DNA of 5,092 bases from Cyanobacteriota bacterium. Lineage in GTDB: Bacteria; Cyanobacteriota; Cyanobacteriia; Phormidesmidales; Phormidesmidaceae. Positions 1 through 3,682 of this stretch are shown one piece after another. The stretch spans positions 1 to 5,092 of the forward strand of contig JAQCKL010000379.1 of the NCBI GenBank assembly GCA_027592485.1, given 5' to 3'. Made by a program: the position numbers and the translations under genes. Positions within the stretch are counted from its first letter, which is position 1, and each line of letters begins with the position of its first letter. A model generated the notes under the pieces. That model was not told where the DNA came from. It worked only from the letters and a program-made list of their open reading frames with translations, and did not search any database.

Positions 1-87
1 TGCCTTGAGGCGCTCCTGACTTGCTTTGGGAACGCCTTTTTTTAGCTTGCTAGTCTAAACTCCAGTCGCCAGGACATCAGGCTATCG

Positions 88-675
88 GTGCTCTCCGCTG
101 GGGTGTTTGCCCTAGCTGCCGCGTTGATTTTCTCTGGATATATGGCGGGCATGACCCGCTTATACAGTGATCCCCAGCAGTATGGGCTGTGGTATTTGGG
201 AGTGAGCTACGGTGGCGTGTTAGTGCTGCAAGATACTTATTTCTACTTCACCCATCGATTATTTCATCGCCCCAAACTCTTTCCCTGGTTTCATCAGGGC
301 CATCACCGATCGCGCCATCCCACCCCCTGGACCTCATTTGCCTTTGACCCGCTAGAGGCGATCGTCCAATCTCTGTTTCTGGTCGGTATTGTTGTGATGA
401 TTCCGCTGCATTTCATCACCCTAATTGCCGTACTAACCACGATGACAATGTGGGCTGTGTTAAACCATTTGGGGCTCGATCGCCTGCCCGCTTTATTTCC
501 CCACCATTGGCTAGGCCGGTGGCTGATTGGGCCAGCCCATCATTCCATTCACCACCTTAAATACACCGAGCATTACGGACTCTATTTCACCTTTTGGGAT
601 CACATCTGTGGCACTCAAGATCCTGACTACACCCAAAATCTACGCATTCCCTTTCCAGGCAATGGTGAAACATAA
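88..675 (+). CDS. Sterol desaturase / fatty acid hydroxylase superfamily membrane protein, probably short at the N-terminus
   Basis: This is an integral membrane di-iron oxygenase-type protein; the family hydroxylates or desaturates lipids, sterols or carotenoids, and the substrate here cannot be told. The histidine ligand clusters are all visible: HRLFH (HX3H, residues 56-60), HQGHH (HX2HH, 69-73), an NH pair at 126-127 and HHSIHH with HX2HH at 152-156, followed by the family-typical YGLYFTFWD stretch (163-171). Hydrophobic segments lie around residues 4-21, 36-54 and 95-121. Family members are usually about 230-280 residues, so 195 is short. GTG at 88 is the first reasonable start after an in-frame TAG at 43-45, with a weak AGGA at 71-74. 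The codons between 46 and 87 (reading SSRQDIRLS near the end) also look family-like, so either the true start is a rare codon or the N-terminus is truncated or shifted. Stop is TAA at 673-675. Superfamily call is firm; start and intactness are not. Confidence 0.85.
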   Translation: MLSAGVFALAAALIFSGYMAGMTRLYSDPQQYGLWYLGVSYGGVLVLQDTYFYFTHRLFHRPKLFPWFHQGHHRSRHPTPWTSFAFDPLEAIVQSLFLVGIVVMIPLHFITLIAVLTTMTMWAVLNHLGLDRLPALFPHHWLGRWLIGPAHHSIHHLKYTEHYGLYFTFWDHICGTQDPDYTQNLRIPFPGNGET

Positions 676-818
676 CATAATTCTATGTCTCCAAAGTTTT
701 GCATCATATTCCATCAATTCATACAGGAAATAAAACCTCTACCAGTGACACTGAATTCAGAGTAAAGACTTAACCAATCTGACTCCAGAGAATCGTTCCC
801 CAATCTAAATTCAGAATT

Positions 819-823
819 AAGGA
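819..823 (+). promoter_or_regulatory. Ribosome binding site of the csbD-like gene
   Basis: AAGGA lies 8 bases before the ATG at 832. It supports the 60-codon frame on the plus strand over the overlapping antisense frame at 714-914. Confidence 0.6.
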
Positions 824-831
824 TACCAGTC

Positions 832-1014
832 ATGAGTTTACAAGATAGAGCTAAGGCCACTGCCAAAAATATTGAGGGCAAAGTCCAAGAAGCCGTAGGT
901 GATGTGACCGACAATCACGAGGCGCAAGTCAAGGGTAAAGCCAAGCAAGAAGAAGCCAAAGTTCGTCAAAAGGTCGAAGATGTAAAAGACAAAGCCAAGG
1001 AAATAATTGACTAG
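832..1014 (+). CDS. CsbD-family small stress protein
   Basis: A 60-residue, highly charged, cysteine-free protein rich in Lys, Glu, Ala and Asp. The segment IEGKVQEAVGDVTDN (residues 14-28) followed by QVKGKAKQEEAK (32-43) is the characteristic CsbD pattern, and the length matches the family. The protein is predicted to be soluble, helical and partly disordered. CsbD was named as a sigma-B-controlled general stress protein in Bacillus; its biochemical function is unknown, and in cyanobacteria such genes are commonly multicopy. A good AAGGA ribosome site precedes the ATG. It is followed after a hairpin-rich gap of 238 bases by a YggT-family gene and then a Lmo0937-type gene on the same strand, a neighbourhood that suggests envelope or osmotic stress, though co-transcription across the hairpins is not shown. 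I saw no convincing sigma-70 promoter upstream. Confidence 0.9.
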   Translation: MSLQDRAKATAKNIEGKVQEAVGDVTDNHEAQVKGKAKQEEAKVRQKVEDVKDKAKEIID

Positions 1015-1025
1015 TTAATTATTTT

Positions 1026-1061
1026 CCTAGAGGCAATGGCCTGTACATCGTTACCTCTAGG
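1026..1061 (+). terminator. Hairpin 1 downstream of csbD
   Basis: Arms CCTAGAGGCAA (1026-1036) and TTACCTCTAGG (1051-1061) pair over 11 positions with a single mismatch around a 14-base loop, 12 bases after the csbD stop codon. There is no T-run after it, so it is not a classical intrinsic terminator, but it could end or stabilise the csbD transcript. Its right arm shares bases 1058-1061 with the next hairpin. Confidence 0.45.
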
Positions 1062-1097
1062 GCTGATTAAGTAGGTCGCCCTATTTAATCAGCCCTA
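1058..1097 (+). terminator. Hairpin 2 downstream of csbD (long stem, TCGC loop)
   Basis: Arms 1058-1075 and 1080-1097 form an 18-bp stem with one G-T pair; the core is AGGGCTGATTAA against TTAATCAGCCCT, and the loop is the tetranucleotide TCGC. No T-run follows on either strand. Possible roles are a U-less terminator, a 3'-end stabiliser for csbD mRNA, or a small palindromic repeat element. Structure is read directly; role is inferred. Confidence 0.5.
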
Positions 1098-1252
1098 CGA
1101 GGAACGGCATATCAATGCCTTCAGCGATCCAGGACGACGTTTATTTAGGTCCAGCTACTTATTCGTCCAGAAGGCGCTTACTCAGACATCCAAAGCGAAA
1201 ATCATCGCCAAGGCTGCTCATCAGGGAAAAACCAAACTTTGAGGTCTAAAAA

Positions 1253-1669
1253 ATGAACTCCGGCCCCAATGATGCCAGCAATCTTCAGCGGCGACAAGAA
1301 TTGCAACGCGAAGAAGAAGCCTTCCGCCTAGATCAAGAAGAAAAGCGCCTCAATAAAGCCAAGCGAGGCAGTACCTTTGTCTGGATTACCAACAGTATTC
1401 TCTGGCTAGCAGGCATCGTGCAAGTGCTGCTGGTGATGCGATTTTTCCTGCGTTTGTTCGGCGCTAACATCGAAAATTGGTTCGCACAGCTGATCTATCG
1501 TTTGTCTGAGCCCTTGATCGCTCCATTTTCTACGTTGTTTATTAGCCCGACTTCAGCTGAGGGTGCAAATATATTTGATCTAAATATTGCGATCGCAATT
1601 TTCGCATATGCGCTCTTAAGCTATTTCCTGGTTTCATTAACCCGATTCATTTTTTATCAACGACTGTAA
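1253..1669 (+). CDS. YggT-family integral membrane protein
   Basis: A 138-residue protein with a strongly charged, probably coiled-coil N-terminus (residues 10-38, rich in Arg, Gln and Glu), a first membrane segment at about 42-62, the motif RFFLRLFGAN (63-72), an amphipathic linker with SEPLIAPF (85-92), and a second membrane segment at about 109-134. The RFFLRL / SEPLIAPF pair is typical of YggT proteins, whose role is not well defined; they have been linked to osmotic stress tolerance, cell division or organelle/nucleoid distribution in different organisms. The long charged N-terminal extension is not part of the usual YggT core. GAGGT at 1241-1245 is a suitable ribosome site for ATG 1253. 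The Lmo0937-type gene follows after 52 bases on the same strand, so the two are likely co-transcribed. A HIP1 site lies inside the gene. Family call is good; function unknown. Confidence 0.8.
   Translation: MNSGPNDASNLQRRQELQREEEAFRLDQEEKRLNKAKRGSTFVWITNSILWLAGIVQVLLVMRFFLRLFGANIENWFAQLIYRLSEPLIAPFSTLFISPTSAEGANIFDLNIAIAIFAYALLSYFLVSLTRFIFYQRL
1589..1596. repeat. HIP1 octamer (GCGATCGC)
   Basis: Perfect copy of the highly iterated palindrome abundant in many cyanobacterial genomes; lies inside the YggT-family gene. Confidence 0.9.
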
Positions 1670-1709
1670 ACCCTAAAAGTCTGATGTGGGGACAGTTCTA
1701 TTCATCAAA

Positions 1710-1715
1710 AAGGAG
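1710..1715 (+). promoter_or_regulatory. Ribosome binding site AAGGAG that sets the start of the Lmo0937-type gene
   Basis: A full AAGGAG lies 6 bases before ATG 1722. It decides the start against the in-frame ATG near 1686, which would add 12 residues with no homology-like character. Confidence 0.8.
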
Positions 1716-1721
1716 ACTATC

Positions 1722-1877
1722 ATGGCAAATCTGGTCTGGACTTTAGCGGTCATTCTGCTAATTCTATGGGTGTTAGGATTTTCCATCAATATTGGTGGCG
1801 GTCTTATTCACCTACTTCTAGTCTTGGCGCTCATTGCTGTCATATACAACCTATTAACGGGGCGCAAGGTTATGTAG
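1722..1877 (+). CDS. Lmo0937-family small membrane protein
   Basis: A 51-residue, almost wholly hydrophobic peptide. Residues 4-20 form one membrane segment; a short loop with SINIGGG (21-27) leads to a second at about 28-44, and the tail LLTGRKVM is basic and probably cytoplasmic. The order of hydrophobic segment, GGG LIHLLLVLALI and a basic end matches the Lmo0937 family, which has no established biochemical function and is often found beside stress genes such as csbD. The strong AAGGAG site fixes the start. The gene follows the YggT-family gene by 52 bases and is likely its operon partner. No good plus-strand terminator is visible directly after the TAG. Family assignment rests on the motif and length. 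Confidence 0.75.
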   Translation: MANLVWTLAVILLILWVLGFSINIGGGLIHLLLVLALIAVIYNLLTGRKVM

Positions 1878-1970
1878 GCAGCAAAGCAATCCTTAAGCAT
1901 CAGAAAAACAAGGCTAGCATCCATCAAAAAATAAGCCACCCCTCACATTGAGTTAGGGGGTTGCTGGAAC

Positions 1971-2050
1971 ATAGCGTACCGATCGTGGGAGTTTGACATT
2001 GCCAAACCCCTACCGCAAGTTGGCAAGATGATCGGTATGTTATTTAGCCG
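1971..2050. repeat. Palindromic interspersed repeat, copy A (degenerate)
   Basis: Begins ATAGCGTACCGATCGT and ends ATGTTATTTAGCCG. It aligns with copy B over 80 columns with 8 substitutions and one single-base gap (about 89 %). The central inverted repeat, arms about 1986-1999 and 2001-2014, is imperfect here with three differences in the left arm, so this looks like the older copy. Weaker similarity continues upstream to about 1954 (TTAGGGGGTTGC). Confidence 0.8.
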
Positions 2051-2174
2051 TTCCCCCCTTAGGTGTCAGGCAAGAAAATTAATGCTTGATTCCATCGTTT
2101 TATCCAGGAAGGCATCAAAAAATTTGTTGTCAAGTCAAGATTTTAAAAACCGCTTTAGGCGTCATAAAAAACCT

Positions 2175-2348
2175 ATGGTTGTTATACATCAATGCCCATG
2201 CTGCTCAGGCACTTTGCTGCGCCATATTTGCGCTAAACGGCTCTACTGGCGATGGGGAGACTGCCATCAAGAAATGTCAGTCGCCGATGGAAAACAATCT
2301 GGAGAATGCCGAGAAATTCCACCATTGGGTCTATCAACCTATTCGTAA
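2175..2348 (+). pseudogene. Degraded zinc-ribbon-like small protein (CPCC...YW...C motif)
   Basis: From ATG 2175 this frame gives 57 residues. It contains CPCC followed by SGTLLRHI, then YWRWGDCHQEM. From memory, short cyanobacterial proteins of unknown function carry CPCC, LLRH, YWFC, a few residues, C and QEMP in this order, a likely four-cysteine metal site. Here the first cysteine of the second pair is replaced: YWRW is found where YWFC is expected, so the metal site would be incomplete. No Shine-Dalgarno sequence precedes ATG 2175. The frame is open further upstream to ATG 2082 and ATG 2028, the latter inside repeat copy A, but that extension looks non-coding. The tail after about residue 35 is unconvincing as protein. 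I call it a probable remnant; it could also be an intact but divergent small protein. Function unknown. Confidence 0.4.
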
Positions 2349-2443
2349 TGGGTTGGCAAAGCAGGTAGTCAAAGAGTGTTTATAGCGATGTGCTTGTTAG
2401 TCGATTACTTGATCGAGATGACGCTATCGATTCTGCATATGCT

Positions 2444-2461
2444 CTTAGGCGCTTGCCTAAG
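2444..2461. repeat. Small perfect hairpin at the left edge of repeat copy B
   Basis: CTTAGGC (2444-2450) and GCCTAAG (2455-2461) are exact reverse complements around the loop GCTT. It lies just before repeat copy B; repeat-like similarity to the sequence left of copy A begins inside its right arm. Confidence 0.5.
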
Positions 2462-2475
2462 GGAGTTGCAATCAA

Positions 2476-2554
2476 ATAGCGTACCGATCGTAGGGGTTTG
2501 GCATGCCAAACCCCTACCACAAGTCGGCATGATGACCGGGATGTTATTTAGCCG
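2476..2554. repeat. Palindromic interspersed repeat, copy B (perfect 28-bp palindrome)
   Basis: Same orientation as copy A. Its core at 2490-2517 is a perfect palindrome with no spacer, left half GTAGGGGTTTGGCA. Outside it, CCGA (2484-2487) and TCGG (2524-2527) can pair as an outer stem after an internal loop. It ends 8 bases before the stop codon of the minus-strand peroxiredoxin gene, so the hairpin would form at the 3' end of that transcript and may serve as terminator or stabiliser. This matches the general behaviour of REP or MITE-like elements. Confidence 0.85.
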
Positions 2555-2561
2555 CAAACCA

Positions 2562-3110
2562 CTAAGCTTGCAGCTCATCTAAGGTCGCCAACACCTCTTG
2601 GCTGTGAATGGCGGGGCGTACCCCTAGGAAGGTTGCCCGCAAAATCCCGTCGGGATCGATCACGTAGGTGTGGCGTAGGGCTCTGCCGCTGAGCCAGGAT
2701 CCATAGGACCGAATCACCTGACCCTTGGGATCAGACAACAGCGGAAAGGCCAGACCTTCTGATTCGCAGAAGCTTTCATGGGAGGCGACATCATCGGTAC
2801 TCACGCCTAAAATCTGAGCGTTGCGAGCGCTGTATTTTTCAGCATCCTGCTTAAAGCGCTTCGCCTCTAGGGTGCAACCAGATGTAAAGTCCTGGGGGTA
2901 GAAATATAGGACCACCCATTGCCCCTGATAGTCCTCCAGGGATACCGTCCCATCTCCAGCATTGCTAGGCAACGTAAATGGGGGTGCGGGCTGGTTGAGA
3001 GCTGGTTGGGGGCCGCCGAGGGCGATCGCGGGTGCAGCCCAGCCCCATAAGCCCAATGCCAAGATCAACGCCAGTCCCCGTCGCCAAATGGTTTGCTCCC
3101 AAGCCACCAT
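2562..3110 (-). CDS. Exported peroxiredoxin, Bcp/PrxQ class
   Basis: A 182-residue thiol peroxidase that reduces hydrogen peroxide and organic hydroperoxides using reducing power from thioredoxin-like partners. Residues 1-30 form a signal peptide: basic WRR (9-11), hydrophobic core 12-26, and an AIA cleavage site (28-30), so it should act in the periplasm or thylakoid lumen. The thioredoxin-like fold follows: PAPPFTLP (41-48), VVLYFYPQDFTSGC (66-79) with the TxxC peroxidatic centre (T76, C79), LGVSTDD (101-107), LLSDP (124-128) and LRHTYVIDPDG (145-155) with conserved Arg146. Position C+5 is Lys84, so the common alpha-2 resolving cysteine is absent; Cys115, 36 residues after Cys79, is the candidate resolving cysteine, as in the alpha-3 type of Bcp. 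GGGAGGG directly precedes ATG. It follows the 74-residue gene by 30 bases on the same strand, suggesting an operon, though a possible separate promoter is noted. Confidence 0.92.
   Translation of the reverse strand: MVAWEQTIWRRGLALILALGLWGWAAPAIALGGPQPALNQPAPPFTLPSNAGDGTVSLEDYQGQWVVLYFYPQDFTSGCTLEAKRFKQDAEKYSARNAQILGVSTDDVASHESFCESEGLAFPLLSDPKGQVIRSYGSWLSGRALRHTYVIDPDGILRATFLGVRPAIHSQEVLATLDELQA
3022..3029. repeat. HIP1 octamer (GCGATCGC)
   Basis: Perfect copy inside the signal-peptide region of the peroxiredoxin gene. Confidence 0.9.
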
Positions 3111-3139
3111 CGTCCCTCCCCAAAAGCATTTAACAAAAG

Positions 3140-3167
3140 TTTATAGTTTTAAGGGCGGGGTTGTCGC
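3140..3167 (-). promoter_or_regulatory. Possible promoter of the peroxiredoxin gene
   Basis: On the minus strand, GCGACA (3167-3162, four of six bases matching the -35 consensus) is followed after 16 bases by TATAAA (3145-3140, five of six matching -10). It overlaps the end of the 74-residue gene, in an AT-rich patch. It could give the peroxiredoxin its own transcript beside operon read-through. Prediction from consensus only. Confidence 0.3.
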
Positions 3168-3365
3168 TAACTCCTCAGCCTGTGGAGGGGTGGGACAAGG
3201 AATGGGGGCGGCATTGGCCTGCCGTAACTTGGGCTCAAAGGGGCAAGTCTTGGGCATCTGTTGCCACTGACTGGCCGTCATCACTGTCAACCATCGCCCC
3301 GTAATCGGGTCGCGATAGGTCCAGAAAGGGTTATCTCTTGGTAACTTGCGATCTGGCTGAGCCAT
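3141..3365 (-). CDS. Conserved-looking small protein of unknown function upstream of the peroxiredoxin
   Basis: I do not recognise a named family. The 74-residue protein has no membrane segment or signal peptide. Residues 10-39 are dense in aromatic and polar residues (RDNPFWTYRDPITGRW at 10-25, then SQWQQMPKTCPF at 32-43) and look like a small folded unit with beta-hairpin character; residues 50-74 are rich in Pro and Ala and probably disordered. Two cysteines, 41 and 57, are present, each flanked by proline. The ATG at 3365 is preceded by AGGA at a suitable distance, which with the protein-like composition supports a real gene. It lies 30 bases upstream of the peroxiredoxin in the same orientation, so a role in the same redox response is possible but rests on position alone. 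Confidence 0.65.
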   Translation of the reverse strand: MAQPDRKLPRDNPFWTYRDPITGRWLTVMTASQWQQMPKTCPFEPKLRQANAAPIPCPTPPQAEELATTPPLKL

Positions 3366-3432
3366 GGCACAAATCCTAGGGTTGGCGGGGCAGGGGTAGC
3401 GCGAGGTATTAGGCAGGATGGCTTAGGAGCAC

Positions 3433-3506
3433 GGGTTGGTCAAGGGTGGTATGACCCTTCACGGTATCCAGTGATCCCCGCCTGCTTTCATCTAACAGGC
3501 CAACCC
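3433..3506. repeat. Nested inverted repeats in the divergent intergenic region
   Basis: GGGTTGG (3433-3439) and CCAACCC (3500-3506) enclose two smaller hairpins: AAGGGT/ACCCTT (3442-3447 and 3454-3459, loop GGTATG) and GCCTG/CAGGC (3480-3484 and 3496-3500). Base 3500 is claimed by two stems, so the last outer or inner pair must give way. It could be an RNA fold, a regulator site, or chance in GC-rich DNA. Confidence 0.4.
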
Positions 3507-3531
3507 CGGTAAATCAGGAAACGAGCAATGG

Positions 3532-3559
3532 TAGACAACTCTCTTTTTCGCTCTATAGC
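3532..3559 (+). promoter_or_regulatory. Possible promoter of cruP
   Basis: TAGACA (five of six matching the -35 consensus) is separated by 16 bases from TATAGC (four of six matching -10). It would give a leader of about 115 bases before ATG 3683. A second TATAGA at 3628-3633 lacks a matching -35. Prediction from consensus only. Confidence 0.3.
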
Positions 3560-3636
3560 GCTGGCCCCATGGCTGAGGACAGCTAGGATCGCCCTGATGC
3601 TCTGCAAGAACGTCACTTGCCAAAGCGTATAGAGTT

Positions 3637-3644
3637 GCGATCGC
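3637..3644. repeat. HIP1 octamer (GCGATCGC)
   Basis: Perfect copy in the leader of cruP, 38 bases before its ATG. Confidence 0.9.
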
Positions 3645-3682
3645 CCCTAACCTCCAACAAATTGCTGAATTCTGCCGCTGCC

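Larger units (their letters stand above)
1878..2561. other. Intergenic stretch with repeats and decayed coding sequence
   Basis: About 680 bases without a secure gene between the Lmo0937-type gene and the 3' end of the convergent peroxiredoxin gene. It holds two direct copies of a palindromic repeat (1971-2050 and 2476-2554). The 425 bases between them carry a zinc-ribbon-like fragment and another short open stretch with no start codon. I saw no transposase motif and no terminal inverted repeats bounding the whole stretch. Confidence 0.7.
3366..3682. other. Divergent intergenic region between the 74-residue gene and cruP
   Basis: About 317 bases without a convincing gene. It holds nested inverted repeats at 3433-3506, a possible plus-strand promoter at 3532-3559 and a HIP1 site near the cruP start. 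An open minus-strand frame at 3492-3692 overlaps the cruP start and looks spurious. Confidence 0.6.

Noticed and set aside
527..733. Plus-strand open frame overlapping the desaturase 3' end
   Set aside because: It is a frame shadow of the histidine-rich C-terminus of the desaturase-type gene; the tail is low-information AT-rich sequence.
714..914. Minus-strand 66-codon open frame over csbD
   Set aside because: It is antisense to the well-supported CsbD frame, has no ribosome site and no recognisable motif.
1936..1965. Minus-strand terminator built from the ACCCCT / AGGGGGT near 1940-1960
   Set aside because: The stem needs a large bulge, and no minus-strand gene upstream would clearly use it, although a T-rich stretch follows on that strand.
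2086..2385. 99-codon open frame overlapping the zinc-ribbon fragment
   Set aside because: It overlaps in another frame the CPCC...QEM frame, which has a recognisable motif; no ribosome site was seen for it.
1971..2554. CRISPR array or IS element with its own transposase
   Set aside because: There are only two repeat copies about 500 bases apart, and no DDE, HUH or serine recombinase motif was found between them.
2376..2582. Plus-strand 68-codon open frame through repeat copy B into the peroxiredoxin 3' end
   Set aside because: It reads through a palindromic repeat and antisense to a firm gene; its hydrophobic look is composition-driven.
2962..3270. Plus-strand open frame antisense to the peroxiredoxin start and the 74-residue gene
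   Set aside because: It crosses two supported minus-strand genes and has no family features.
3433..3506. tRNA gene reading of the nested inverted repeats
   Set aside because: The T-arm would have an 11-base loop without TTCGA, the D-arm is too long, and there is no plausible anticodon stem.
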